From NCBI GenBank assembly GCA_022705325.1, contig JAKJER010000005.1:1-64000 (forward strand): 64,000 nt of DNA. Reading direction: 5' to 3'. A program made the position numbers and the translations under genes. The notes below the pieces were generated by a model. That model was given only the letters and a program-made list of their open reading frames with translations. It was not told the origin of the DNA and made no database searches. The DNA is from Planctomycetota bacterium. GTDB taxonomy: Bacteria > Planctomycetota > Phycisphaerae > SM23-33. Of this stretch, positions 26,026 through 35,056 are shown piece by piece. Numbering within the stretch: position 1 is the first letter of the stretch; every line of letters begins with the position of its first letter.

Positions 26026-28224
26026 TTATGTGCCGCGTCGCCGCCGCAGCCGCCCGGCCAGTCCCGCCAGCGACAGCAGCACCAGCGTCGCCGTGCCCGG
26101 CTCGGGGACCATCTGGTCGTGCAGCGTGCCGCTGAAGTGCTCCCAGATCTGCTGCGAAGTCAGGGCACCGTCCCAGATGGCCACGTCGTCGATCAGACCG
26201 GCGAAGTGCTGGCTGTAGTACGAGTCCGTGCCGATCAGGAAATCGCCCAGGCCGCCCGAACGGACCGCACCGGGTCCGGCGATGCTGTTGACCAGTTCGC
26301 CGTTGAGATAGAAGTGCGCCGTATTGTACGCGTCGAAGACCAGGGCCACGTGCGACCACTGCCCGGCCGGCACGTTCACGCCCGAGTAGTAGTCCTTGAC
26401 GCCCCAGGTGGTGAAGGCGAGCTGGGCGTTAGCGATGCCGAAGCCAAAGCCCGCGTTGGCCGAACTGCGGTCGCGGGCGAGGAACCTCTTCCAGCCGCTG
26501 GTGTTGTCGGGGTTGATCCAGGCGGCCAGCGTGAAGTTGTTGCTCAGCCCCGCCAGTTCCGCGGGCTGGCCCAGGTTCACGCGGTCGCCGCCGGCGAAGT
26601 GGGCGGCCGAGTCGAACCCGGCCGGCCCGGCCACGTTGGCGTTCACGCCGGCGGAGTACTGTCCGTGCAGGTTGTTGCCCGAGGAGTCGGCGGCCAGGCC
26701 GGGCGCGACGGTTTCCTCCAGGGCCCAGTAGCCCAGCAGCCGCGGCGGGGGAGAGGTGGCCGTGACGAAGTGGTCCACCACCTGCTGGCGGGTCAGCGGG
26801 GCGGCGTAGACGGCCGTCTCGTCCACCTTGCCGTTGAACCAGTAGGCGCCGTTGCCCTCGCTGGCCCCCGCGCCGATGCGCAGCGGGGCTCGCTCATTGG
26901 GCTTATACAACTGGACGGCCTGGCTCATGCGGACGCCGTTGACGTAGAGGGTCTTGATCCCGGTCACCACGCCGTTGCCGTCGATGCTCTGGGCCTCGAA
27001 CGTGCCGACCACGTGGGTCCAGACATCGTTGACGACCGGCCCGCCGCCGATGCCCGCCCAGCCGCTGCCCGTGCCGGTGTTGAAGGTCCAGTTGTTGCCG
27101 CTGTCCGCGTAGAGGAGGTAGCCCCGCTGGTCGTAATTGGGCGAGGCGTACTGGTCGCGGTTGGTGACGGGCGAACGGTAGCTGCCGGCGCCGCCCTCCA
27201 CCTTGGCCCACGTCTCGACCGTGAAGCTGGGACCGTTGAAGTCGGGACTGTGCGGGATGTCGATCTTGATGTTGGCCGCGCCGGAGAAGTCGACGGCCGT
27301 GTCGATGTCGTCCACCAGCGGGGTATCCGCCTGATTGAGCACGACGTTAGTGAAGCAGCCGCCTCGATGGGCGGACACGTCGGCCGAATTCCAGACCGGC
27401 GTCTGCGGCAGACCGTTGTTAAAGGTCGTCTGCTCGCCCAGGCGCCAGTAGCCGACCGGACCGTCGTTCAGGACGGCCGTCGCGTACCGCGAGAAGGAAT
27501 TGTACTGGTCCGAGATGGTCTGGTGGGCCAGGGCCTGGTTGAAGACGGCGACGTTGTCCACGTTGCCGTTGAAGAAGTAATCGCCCGTGGAGCTTTCCGT
27601 TCTGCCTGAACCGATGCGGAGCGGACGGGCATTGTTGGGCACGACCCCGCCGGCCGGCGAGCCCGAGACCGCCAAGTGTCCGTTGGCGTAGAAGGACTTG
27701 GTGTTGGTGGCCGCGTCGTACGTTCCGGCCAGGTGGACCCACTGGTCCTGCACGGCGGGGACCAAGCCATTCTGGTTGTCCCAGCCGGTGCCGTTGCCCG
27801 TCCAGAACTGCCACTGTCCGCCGGAGTCCGCGGCGCGATACAGGATGTACCCCTGGGCAGCCGAGGTGTTGCGGGACGTGACGGGGGAATTGTACGACCC
27901 GCCGCCGGTATAGCGGGCGAAGGTAGACACGGTGAAGCTGGCGGGGTTGAGGGCCGCCTGATAGGGTACGTCGATCTTGCCGGTCCCGTTGAACGCGGCG
28001 CTGGCGCCCAAGGTGGACATGGCCGACGGCTGGCCGAACACCACCCCGCCCGCGGGCGTACCGGCGTAGCCGTGGCCGGACGCGTCGGCGGCGGACAGGG
28101 CGCCGGCGGGCTCATCGAGCTTCCAGTACCCGACCAGTGCGGGATTGTCGCTGATGAGGTCGGCGGGGGCGGCGGAAGAGAAGACAAAAACAGCCAGGAG
28201 AACCAGACAGGCCAAGCGTTTCAT
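26026..28224 (-). CDS. secreted LamG-domain PEP-CTERM protein
   Basis: A 732-residue secreted surface protein. A signal peptide (1-21) is followed by three concanavalin-like (LamG-type) modules, each starting with a VGYWKLDE / VGYWRLGE / LGYWALEE motif (about residues 30, 260 and 510). Each contains the FTVSTFARY or FTLAAWINP strand and a final Y-L-N-G-strand region. The C-terminus VPEPGTATLVLLSLAGLAG followed by RLRRRRG is a PEP-CTERM signal, processed by an exosortase that is not in this window. Such modules bind glycans. GGAAGGAGG precedes ATG 28224, and a TGGACA-type promoter lies at 28325. Confidence 0.9.
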   Translation of the reverse strand: MKRLACLVLLAVFVFSSAAPADLISDNPALVGYWKLDEPAGALSAADASGHGYAGTPAGGVVFGQPSAMSTLGASAAFNGTGKIDVPYQAALNPASFTVSTFARYTGGGSYNSPVTSRNTSAAQGYILYRAADSGGQWQFWTGNGTGWDNQNGLVPAVQDQWVHLAGTYDAATNTKSFYANGHLAVSGSPAGGVVPNNARPLRIGSGRTESSTGDYFFNGNVDNVAVFNQALAHQTISDQYNSFSRYATAVLNDGPVGYWRLGEQTTFNNGLPQTPVWNSADVSAHRGGCFTNVVLNQADTPLVDDIDTAVDFSGAANIKIDIPHSPDFNGPSFTVETWAKVEGGAGSYRSPVTNRDQYASPNYDQRGYLLYADSGNNWTFNTGTGSGWAGIGGGPVVNDVWTHVVGTFEAQSIDGNGVVTGIKTLYVNGVRMSQAVQLYKPNERAPLRIGAGASEGNGAYWFNGKVDETAVYAAPLTRQQVVDHFVTATSPPPRLLGYWALEETVAPGLAADSSGNNLHGQYSAGVNANVAGPAGFDSAAHFAGGDRVNLGQPAELAGLSNNFTLAAWINPDNTSGWKRFLARDRSSANAGFGFGIANAQLAFTTWGVKDYYSGVNVPAGQWSHVALVFDAYNTAHFYLNGELVNSIAGPGAVRSGGLGDFLIGTDSYYSQHFAGLIDDVAIWDGALTSQQIWEHFSGTLHDQMVPEPGTATLVLLSLAGLAGRLRRRRGT

Positions 28225-28324
28225 GTGCAGCCTCCTTCCGGGTTGCAGCCGATTTGGGCGGCTGACTGATCCGGACATCGTTCAGACGACGTGAGCGAAA
28301 ACGGAATATGGAACTACGCACTTC

Positions 28325-28352
28325 ATTGTACCGCGCGGCGGCAGGGTGTCCA
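28325..28352 (-). promoter_or_regulatory. promoter of LamG PEP-CTERM gene (TGGACA-16-TACAAT)
   Basis: On the minus strand TGGACA (28352-28347) is separated by 16 bases from TACAAT (28330-28325). It gives a leader of about 94 bases. The same CTGGACA box is found before the other two PEP-CTERM genes. Confidence 0.55.
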
Positions 28353-28445
28353 GAGTCTTTTGTCGTGGTCTAAGAAACCCCCGCTCGGTGCGTCGTAGAG
28401 GGTGGGAGCGGGGCGTCCCATCCGCTTCTCGGGAAGGAGACAACC

Positions 28446-31022
28446 ATGTTGAGCGGTGGGTGGTCGAGGTGCGCGCGGGTCGTGCGGGCGGTGACTCGAA
28501 CGGGCGCAGCCGTGGTGATGGCGCTGTTCCTGGCGCGGCCGGCCGATGGTGCGGGCACGATGTGGGTGACCAACGGTCCGGGCGGGCGGGTGGCCATTCG
28601 CGAGCACAGCGTCCGCGTCGAGGTCCAGGACGGCATCGCCGTCACCGAGGTGCTTCAGGTCTTCCAGAACCTGGAGGACCGGGTGGTGGAGGCGATGTAT
28701 CGGTTCGCCCTGCCGCAAGGGGCGTCACTGGCGGATTTCACCATGTGGATCAACGGCAAGGAGATGGTGGGCGAGGTCGTCGAGCGCCGGCGGGCCAGGC
28801 AGATCTACGACAGCTACAAGCCCGTCGTCCGCGACCCGGGCCTGGTCGAGAAGACCGACGACGGCGCCTTCGAGATGCGCATCTTCCCCGTCAACCCCAA
28901 GGCGACCCAGAAGGTCCGCCTGCGCTACTACGAGGAGTTGCCCTTCCGCCGAGGGCGGTACACCTACGTCTACCCGCTCCACGTGGACATGCCCAGGCAA
29001 TGGTGGCCGCAACATGACGCCAACCGGGCCGAGCGATTCTCGCTGCGGCTGCACGTGCACTCGGCCCTTGGCGTGGCCTCGATGCGAAGCGAGTCGCACC
29101 CGCCTCTGAAGATCGAACGCCGGTCCGACGTGTACTGGCGGGCGGGCCTGGAGTCGGCCAACCAGTCGCTGGAGCAGGACGTCGCCGTCAGTTGGACCAC
29201 TGCCCGCCGGCCTGGCGTGCTGGAACTCTACGGCAGCCGGGGCGACGAGAAGACGGGCACATTCCGCGCGGTGCTCACGCTGGGCGACGACGTCCGCCCC
29301 GACCCCGCCGACGGGCAGGACTACGTATTCGTCCTGGACGTGTCAGGCAGCATGAAGGACGACGCTCGGCTGGAACGGGCTCGCGAACTCCTGACCGCCC
29401 TATTGGGGCGGCTGGGGCCAGGCGACCGCTTCACCATCCTGGCAGCCGGGCCGACGGAGAGGCGACTGTTCGAGATGCCGGCGCCCGCCGACGAGGCGGC
29501 GCTGGCGAAGGCGAAGGAGTTCCTAAGCACGCTTCGCCCCGGCGGGAGCGTAATCATGGAGCCGATCCTGGCCTCGGCCCTGTCGTTGCGGCAGGCGGGC
29601 CGCCCGCTGGCGGCGGTGCTGATCAGCGACGGCATCCTGGACTTCGACGACCCCGGACCGCTGGGGCGGCGGGTGGGGGAGCTCGTGTCGGCCGGGCGGC
29701 TGGTGTACGTGCCCCTGACGTGCCGGGTCGAGGGCACGCTGACGGACCTGGTGCGCCAGTCGCTGGGATGGGTGGAGCACCTGCCTCCGGGGCGCCACGG
29801 CGACGAGGCGGCCGGCGCGGTAGCGTACCGGCTGGCTCGCCCAGCCGTCGTCGAGCCGCGTCTGGAGTGGGACGGTGCGGAGATTACGGACGTGACGCCG
29901 GCGAACCTGCGCGGGCTCTGGCCGGGCGAGACGATCAGCGTGTACGGGCGGTACCGCGGGTCGGGGCGGGTGACGATGCGGCTGAGGGGACGCCTGGGCG
30001 GGCGAGAATTCCTGCGCGAGGCGACGGCGGCGCTGCCGGAGTGCGACCTGAGCAAGGGCAAGATCGAGCGGATGTGGGCGACGCGCCGGGTGGAGGACCT
30101 GGTCGAGCTGTCGCGGACGCAGAAGGAGCAGGCCCAGCAGGAAACGCTTTGGAGGATCGTCCGCCTGGGCGAGCTGCACTCGATCGCGACCGACTACACG
30201 AGCTTCCTGGTGCTGGAGAACGACGCGGAGTTCCGCAAGTGGCAGATCGAGCGCACCAACGCCCTGCGTACGGCCTGGGACCGCGAGGGCGACCTGGAAA
30301 CCAGACAGCGCCTGGCCGCCCTGCGTGAAGGCGTGGAGGCCATGTCCGACCGCCAACGCCGCGACGGCGTACGGATCGAGCCTCGGCGTGACACCGCCGC
30401 CCCCGCATGGGCGAACACGGCCGGGGGCGAATTCAAGCCCGAGCTGCCCAGGCCGCTATTCTCCGGTACGCCCAGGAACATCCGGGCCAAGAACCTCCGA
30501 CCGCCCCGCGTCGGGCCACGACGGATCGTCCTGCCCGAGGGCGTCCGCGTGAAGAACGTGGCCTTCCGCAAAGGCGTCACCAGTAGCGACACCGAGCCGA
30601 TTATCGGCGACCTGGCGCAGATCACCGACGGCGACAAGGAGGGCATCGACGGCAGCTACGTGGAACTAAGCCCGGGCAGGCAGTGGGTGCAGATCGACCT
30701 GGGCGAGGAGCACGTGATCCGCTTCATCCTGTTCTGGCAGTACCACAGGGAGGGCCGCGTCTACCGCGACGTGATCGTGCAGGTCTCCAACGATCCCGAC
30801 TTCGTCAAGGGCGTGGTCACGCTGTTCAACAACGATTACGACAACAGCAGCGGGCTTGGCGTGGGCAAGGACCTCCAGTACGTCGACTCGTTCGAGGGCG
30901 AGCTGGTCATGCCGCCGCGCCCGGTCATTGGGCGGTACGTGCGGCTGTGGAGCAACGGGAACACCTCCAACGACATGAACCATTACACCGAGGTGGAGGT
31001 CTACGCCTCCCCGCCGGAATAG
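28446..31022 (+). CDS. VIT and von Willebrand A domain protein
   Basis: An exported 858-residue protein. After a signal sequence (about 1-36), residues 40-170 form a VIT (vault/inter-alpha-trypsin) domain with VTEVLQVFQNLEDRVVEAMY. A vWA domain follows, with the metal-binding MIDAS motif D-V-S-G-S at about 298-302. A conserved C-terminal vWA-associated region contains W-R-I-V-R-L-G-E-L-H. The last 170 residues look like a discoidin-type (F5/8 C) module: ITDGDKEGIDGSYVELSPG, WVQIDLGEEHVIRF and VIVQVSNDPDF. It is likely a surface adhesion or protein-interaction factor. AAGGAG precedes ATG 28446. Confidence 0.88.
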   Translation: MLSGGWSRCARVVRAVTRTGAAVVMALFLARPADGAGTMWVTNGPGGRVAIREHSVRVEVQDGIAVTEVLQVFQNLEDRVVEAMYRFALPQGASLADFTMWINGKEMVGEVVERRRARQIYDSYKPVVRDPGLVEKTDDGAFEMRIFPVNPKATQKVRLRYYEELPFRRGRYTYVYPLHVDMPRQWWPQHDANRAERFSLRLHVHSALGVASMRSESHPPLKIERRSDVYWRAGLESANQSLEQDVAVSWTTARRPGVLELYGSRGDEKTGTFRAVLTLGDDVRPDPADGQDYVFVLDVSGSMKDDARLERARELLTALLGRLGPGDRFTILAAGPTERRLFEMPAPADEAALAKAKEFLSTLRPGGSVIMEPILASALSLRQAGRPLAAVLISDGILDFDDPGPLGRRVGELVSAGRLVYVPLTCRVEGTLTDLVRQSLGWVEHLPPGRHGDEAAGAVAYRLARPAVVEPRLEWDGAEITDVTPANLRGLWPGETISVYGRYRGSGRVTMRLRGRLGGREFLREATAALPECDLSKGKIERMWATRRVEDLVELSRTQKEQAQQETLWRIVRLGELHSIATDYTSFLVLENDAEFRKWQIERTNALRTAWDREGDLETRQRLAALREGVEAMSDRQRRDGVRIEPRRDTAAPAWANTAGGEFKPELPRPLFSGTPRNIRAKNLRPPRVGPRRIVLPEGVRVKNVAFRKGVTSSDTEPIIGDLAQITDGDKEGIDGSYVELSPGRQWVQIDLGEEHVIRFILFWQYHREGRVYRDVIVQVSNDPDFVKGVVTLFNNDYDNSSGLGVGKDLQYVDSFEGELVMPPRPVIGRYVRLWSNGNTSNDMNHYTEVEVYASPPE

Positions 31023-31045
31023 CCGTTGATGATGCCGTTCCTGGC

Positions 31046-33778
31046 CTACTCCGCCAGCAGATACCACAGCGTGGCGGCATCGGCCTTCAGGTCCAGGCGT
31101 GCCCGGCCGGCGTCGGCGTGGGCGGCTGAGGCGCCGGCCTTGACCCGGCCCGCGCCGTCCAGCGGCGTGAGCGTCAGCTTGCCCGCCCCCGCGTCGCGCT
31201 TCAGCCAGACCGTGCCGGTGATCGGCTCGATCCGGAGCGGGGGCTTGCCCCACTTGTCGGTGATGCTGGTGCGGTCGGCGTTCCACTGCATGTCCGTGTT
31301 GGCGCAGCGACCGGCCGCGACCAGGAGGATCCTCTTCGACTTGCTCAGCGGCTGGTCGTCCAGCGCCGCCAGGCTGACGGCGCAGAAGGGCGTCCTCACC
31401 CGGAACTCCGCGTCGGCGGTCGCGACGGTCCGTCCGCCGACCCAGCCGAGGGCGGCCTGGGCCTTCGGCGTGTCGATCGTCAGGCGACCCTCCCGTTCCT
31501 TTCCGGCCCGCCAGATCAGCTCGCCGGTGTCGCTGGCGATCGCGCCGGCGGGCTCGACAAAGCCGATCTCCTCGGCCCGCGTGGTGGCCTCCGCGTCGAA
31601 CCGCCCCACGCGGAAGCGGTGGACCAGCGGCAGCAGGGGCGACAACTCGCCGATGATGTGGAACTGCAGGCGGTCCCAGCGGCGCTGCTTGAGGCTGTCG
31701 TAGGTCTGGTTCTCATCGTAGTTGACGGTCACGACCTTGCGAGCCGGGGCCACCAGGGCCCGTTGGAAGACGAGCGAGGCCGTCGGCATCTGGGCCATCT
31801 TGGTCGCTTCGTTGGCCAGGTCGAAGTAGCCCGTCACCTTGTCGCCGCCCAGCAGGTCCTCGTCGTAGCGGTGGTTGAACGTGTAGCCGTACACCGCGTC
31901 CCAGTCCTGGAGGCAGGCGTAGGCGGCCAGCGTCAGGGGCATTTCGCAGCCGTAGTCGTTGGGGTAGGGATGGTTGTACTCGCTGACGGTGAACGGCTTG
32001 CCCGCGACCGACGAGCGCACAAGCTGCGAGATGCAGTTGGCCCGCGGCGAGTCGAGCATGGGCGTGTTCTTGATGAACCAGTCGGTGCGCGACCACGGCT
32101 GGCGGGGGAAGTGCGGATGCTGCCAGTACGCGTGGCAGTCCATCTGGTCCATCAGGGCCTCGGCCCGCAGGCTGGGCAGGCCGTAGTTGTGGTTGGTGCC
32201 CTGGAGCAAGGCGCGGACCTTCAGTTCGTCTCGGAGGAAGCGGGCCATGTCGAGGTTGTAGCGGCTTTCCAGGTCGTAGTAGAAACGCCCCTCGTCGCGG
32301 AAACGGGCAACGGTGTAGCTGGCGAAGTCCTCCGGGCCCAGGCGGGCCACCGTGCCGCGGGCAGGGTCTTCGTCCTCGCGCAGCCCGTACAGCGGGGCCC
32401 CGTGCAGGATCACGTCGCTGATCCAGACCGTGCCGGTCGCCTGCCCGAACTGGAAGCTCAGCCGCACGTCCGAGTCGTCCTCGGGCGCGGTGAAGGCGAA
32501 GTAGCACTCCTGCCAGTCGGTCCCGATTTCGAACCGCCTGTGCCCGTAGCCGCGGTAGGGCGAACTGTGGCAGACCTCGGCCGCGATGTCCCGCTCCGCC
32601 GACGCGCGGGCGCGGAAGGCGACGCGGTAGTCCTTGCCCTTCTGGAGCGTCAGCGGGCGCTGCGTCAGCATCACGTGCCAGCTCGTGCCGTCGACCTTGC
32701 CGACCGTGATTCTCGCCGCCGGTTTGCCCCCGGGGGCATCCTTGGTGGTCGTCAACTCGGCCTGGGTCGTCTTGCCTTGCGAAAGGTCCCACTTGTCCTT
32801 GCCGGCCGAGAAGTCGCCGTTGGTCAATATCTGCGGGCCCGGCGGACGGGAATCGCCCCGCCAGGCGGCCTCCAGGGCCTTGCGGCTGGGGTAGCGCTTG
32901 GCCAGCCACCGGTTGTAGAACTCGGTGAGCTGCCTGCCGTAGTACGGCGGGATGTCCGTCCACGTGCCGGGGTTCCTCTTGGCCTGGCGGCCGCGAAGAA
33001 ACCCGCTCGTCCAGCCGCCGAAAAGCGAGTTCTCGTTGGTCAGCTCGACGATGATCACGGCCGGGTCCTCCGCGTACGTCTTGCCCGTGTAGGGGTTGCG
33101 GTGGGTCAGGAGCTTGCGGGCGAAGTCCTTCTGAAGCTCGATCATCCGCGGGTTGAACTGCACGCAGTACTTGGAGTAGCCCAGCAGTTCGGTCTCCGGC
33201 AGGCCGTCGCCGGGCGTGAACCGCCGCCCCACGTGAAGGTTGAGGTTCACGTAGATGCCGCGCTTGATCAACTCGGCGATCACGAAGTCGAGCTTGTCGA
33301 GTTGGGCCGGGTCGAAGTGCTGGGTGTCCGGCGCCTTCCGCGGGAACAGGGCGTTGCCCCAGGTGGAGTCCAGCCCGTGGAAGCGGACGAGGTTGAAGCC
33401 GAATTTGGCCAGCCGGTCGGCCAGTCGCGGGGCCACCTCCTTGGGCGGGCAGCCGCCCTCGCCCGACAGGTTGGTCGCCCAGAACCGCACCCGCTTGCCT
33501 TTCTCGAAGGCCAGGTGTCCGTCGCGGACGATCGTATGCCCGTGCTTGCCCGCCGGGGCGTCCAGCAGGAAGCTCGCGTCGGCGGCCGCGTCCTTGGGGG
33601 CCTCCCACGGATGGTGGAACGCGGGCCAGTTGTCCTCCGCGAGGGCGGGGGACCGGAAGGCGGTGATGCAGAGGGCGAGCACGGCCGGCAGGAGAGCGAA
33701 CAAACTCAAGTGCCGCCGAACGGCAAGCCGGTTCGCAGCCTGGTTGGTAGACGACGGGGTGATGGCTTCGGTAATCAT
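31046..33778 (-). CDS. secreted GH5-like glycoside hydrolase with carbohydrate-binding module
   Basis: A 910-residue exported enzyme with a clan GH-A TIM barrel. Seen: FWATNLSGEGGC, FNLVRFHGLD, and the acid/base Glu249 in VELTNENSLFG. A jelly-roll carbohydrate-binding module (about 315-460: ILTNGDFSAGKDKWDL, WISDVILHG) interrupts or follows the first part. The likely nucleophile is the Glu in VSEYNHPYP near residue 600, and beta-rich C-terminal domains follow. Which polysaccharide it cleaves is unknown. The start is doubtful: no ribosome site precedes ATG 33778, and bases 33712-33729, inside the first 25 codons, are a dispersed 18-mer repeat. A TTGACC-17-TAGCTT box would place transcription start at the ATG itself (leaderless). 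Confidence 0.82.
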   Translation of the reverse strand: MITEAITPSSTNQAANRLAVRRHLSLFALLPAVLALCITAFRSPALAEDNWPAFHHPWEAPKDAAADASFLLDAPAGKHGHTIVRDGHLAFEKGKRVRFWATNLSGEGGCPPKEVAPRLADRLAKFGFNLVRFHGLDSTWGNALFPRKAPDTQHFDPAQLDKLDFVIAELIKRGIYVNLNLHVGRRFTPGDGLPETELLGYSKYCVQFNPRMIELQKDFARKLLTHRNPYTGKTYAEDPAVIIVELTNENSLFGGWTSGFLRGRQAKRNPGTWTDIPPYYGRQLTEFYNRWLAKRYPSRKALEAAWRGDSRPPGPQILTNGDFSAGKDKWDLSQGKTTQAELTTTKDAPGGKPAARITVGKVDGTSWHVMLTQRPLTLQKGKDYRVAFRARASAERDIAAEVCHSSPYRGYGHRRFEIGTDWQECYFAFTAPEDDSDVRLSFQFGQATGTVWISDVILHGAPLYGLREDEDPARGTVARLGPEDFASYTVARFRDEGRFYYDLESRYNLDMARFLRDELKVRALLQGTNHNYGLPSLRAEALMDQMDCHAYWQHPHFPRQPWSRTDWFIKNTPMLDSPRANCISQLVRSSVAGKPFTVSEYNHPYPNDYGCEMPLTLAAYACLQDWDAVYGYTFNHRYDEDLLGGDKVTGYFDLANEATKMAQMPTASLVFQRALVAPARKVVTVNYDENQTYDSLKQRRWDRLQFHIIGELSPLLPLVHRFRVGRFDAEATTRAEEIGFVEPAGAIASDTGELIWRAGKEREGRLTIDTPKAQAALGWVGGRTVATADAEFRVRTPFCAVSLAALDDQPLSKSKRILLVAAGRCANTDMQWNADRTSITDKWGKPPLRIEPITGTVWLKRDAGAGKLTLTPLDGAGRVKAGASAAHADAGRARLDLKADAATLWYLLAE

Positions 33779-33784
33779 GCACGC

Positions 33785-33813
33785 AAGCTAGCGTCGGGCG
33801 GGGACAGGGTCAA
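33785..33813 (-). promoter_or_regulatory. possible leaderless promoter of the GH5-like gene
   Basis: On the minus strand TTGACC (33813-33808) and TAGCTT (33790-33785) are 17 bases apart. Transcription would begin at about the A of ATG 33778, which fits the missing ribosome site. The -10 box is only a moderate match. Confidence 0.3.
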
Positions 33814-33926
33814 GGGGCCTGCATGGCTTCTGTCGCGGCCAAGAGGCTCAGAACGATCACCCAAAGCCCACGTTGGCGAGAAGCAGATCCGGGCCAACGG
33901 GGCGGAAGGCAAGGCGGCGTGGCTGC

Positions 33927-34083
33927 AAAAAAAGCGGCCGTGTCGTGGGGGGGGACGACACGGCTCGCTTCAGCATTCGAACCGGCCGGGGGGGGAGCCG
34001 GTCCGAACAGGGTCATCTTCGATTCCAGTCCGGGTTCCTTCTGCGTATCATTCTAGGCAGGCTGCCCGGACCGTTCGCTGACA
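33927..34083 (-). ncRNA. candidate structured small RNA of about 157 nt
   Basis: A minus-strand RNA from about 34083 to the end of a seven-U tract at 33927. Predicted helices are P1, UCAGCG (34081-34076) with UGCUGA (33975-33970), closing a junction; P2, CGGUCCGGG (34073-34065) with CCCGGACUG (34034-34026); and P3, UUCGGACCGGC (34007-33997) with GCCGGUUCGAA (33986-33976) around a C-run loop. The terminator hairpin has 10 bp (33964-33955 with 33946-33937), an eight-C loop, CGC, then seven U. One G-U pair each in P1, P2 and P3 would be an A-C mismatch on the plus strand, which argues for the minus strand. A consensus promoter lies just upstream. I recognise no known family; 6S, SRP, tmRNA and RNase P RNA do not fit. 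Confidence 0.5.
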
Positions 34084-34089
34084 ATTCTG

Positions 34090-34117
34090 ATTATATCAAT
34101 CCGCGATGCGCGCACAA
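34090..34117 (-). promoter_or_regulatory. promoter of the candidate small RNA (TTGTGC-16-TATAAT)
   Basis: A perfect TATAAT (34095-34090) with TTGTGC (34117-34112) 16 bases upstream on the minus strand. The expected start, about 34083, falls at the first base pair of helix P1 of the RNA. No coding start follows within 300 bases. Confidence 0.55.
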
Positions 34118-34118
34118 T

Positions 34119-34146
34119 AGAAAATCAGGTAATCACCTGATTTTCT
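34119..34146 (-). terminator. perfect 12-bp hairpin ending the pseudopilin gene
   Basis: AGAAAATCAGGT, a four-base loop, then its exact reverse complement. It lies 20 bases after the pseudopilin stop and directly upstream of the small-RNA promoter, insulating the two. The U-rich arm supports termination on either strand. Confidence 0.7.
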
Positions 34147-34165
34147 CATTGGACCTGCACGGGGT

Positions 34166-35020
34166 CTAATGGCAGAGGAAGTCTTCGGCCGCCGTGTAGC
34201 TGCCCGAGCCGATGGTGGCGCCCGCGCGGGGCCCGGCTTCGCTGCCGGTGTCGGCCGACTTGTAGATGTCGTTGTGGTACTTGTCTGCGGGGAAGCCGTC
34301 CACGGCGGGGGCGCCCGGGATCACCTTCATGAAGACCTTGCGCTTCTCCGTCCATTCGGCCGAGCCGTCGATGCGGGCGTAGTTCTGGCCTTCCTTCTTG
34401 TGGTTGAGCGAGTTGTCCGTGGTGGACGAGACCCCGCCGTTGCAGGTGACGCCCGGGTTCCAGTCGGCGACGACCACCAGGTAGCTGGGCGCGTCGGTGG
34501 TGGTGATGGCCTTGTACTGGACGCTGTCGACGGTGTAGGCCAGTTGCGACACGTAGGAATAGCAGGCGGTCCTGCTGTTGGTGTCCCAATCGAACCCCTT
34601 GTCGTTGTCGGTCTCGTTGACCTGGCGGATTTCGCGCTGCTGCTCGGCCTCCAGGCAGAACATGTGCTCGGGGCCGATGTAGCCGAGCTTGTACATCAGC
34701 CAGAACGCGCCGACGTTGCCGACCGGCATGTTGCCCGCCGTGGTGGAGCCCGTGGCGAAGTTCCCGCCGGCGTAGGTGCTGGGCAGGGCGTTCTCGACCG
34801 TGCCGCGGTTGTAGTTGCCGCCGGTGGCGTAGGCCACGGCGGACTTGGCCAGTTCCTTGCAGTTGTGCTTGCATCGCTCGCGCATGACGGCGATGCGGGC
34901 GGCGGCCAGGCTGGGCAGCAGAATGCCCACCAGGAGCATGATGATCATGACCACGGTGAGCAACTCGACCAGGGTGAAGCCTGTCCGGATACGATGGCAG
35001 GAATAGGCGGGTATCTTCAT
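34166..35020 (-). CDS. pseudopilin-like protein with type IV N-terminal methylation site
   Basis: A 284-residue exported protein with a prepilin leader. The motif R-T-G-F-T-L-V-E-L-L, followed by a hydrophobic helix (VVMIIMLLVGILLPSLAAAR), marks cleavage after Gly by a prepilin peptidase. The rest is a globular domain like the many planctomycete 'prepilin-type N-terminal cleavage/methylation' proteins (several Cys, GFDWDTNSRTACYSY). These are thought to be type II-secretion-like pseudopilins; exact role unknown. ATG 35020 is the first Met before the leader and has a weak ribosome site. No other pilus genes are adjacent. Confidence 0.85.
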   Translation of the reverse strand: MKIPAYSCHRIRTGFTLVELLTVVMIIMLLVGILLPSLAAARIAVMRERCKHNCKELAKSAVAYATGGNYNRGTVENALPSTYAGGNFATGSTTAGNMPVGNVGAFWLMYKLGYIGPEHMFCLEAEQQREIRQVNETDNDKGFDWDTNSRTACYSYVSQLAYTVDSVQYKAITTTDAPSYLVVVADWNPGVTCNGGVSSTTDNSLNHKKEGQNYARIDGSAEWTEKRKVFMKVIPGAPAVDGFPADKYHNDIYKSADTGSEAGPRAGATIGSGSYTAAEDFLCH

Positions 35021-35056
35021 GCCTGTATTGTACGCTTGGCCGGGCTGGGCAGTCAA

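Noticed and set aside
28446..31022. Marine-type chloride-channel or protease role for the vWA protein
   Set aside because: Only VIT, vWA and a discoidin-like module are seen; no catalytic motif supports an enzyme.
33937..34007. G-run hairpins on the plus strand as G-quadruplex elements
   Set aside because: The G-runs are single loops; G-U pairing and the U-tract make more sense for minus-strand RNA.
33970..34010. tRNA-like T-loop (GGTTCGAAT) inside the intergenic region
   Set aside because: The bases around it do not form a T-stem or an acceptor stem; it is part of an 11-bp hairpin.
33927..34083. RNase P RNA (GTCCGGG and AACCCGG motifs)
   Set aside because: The two motifs are only about 30 bases apart and the other conserved regions are missing.
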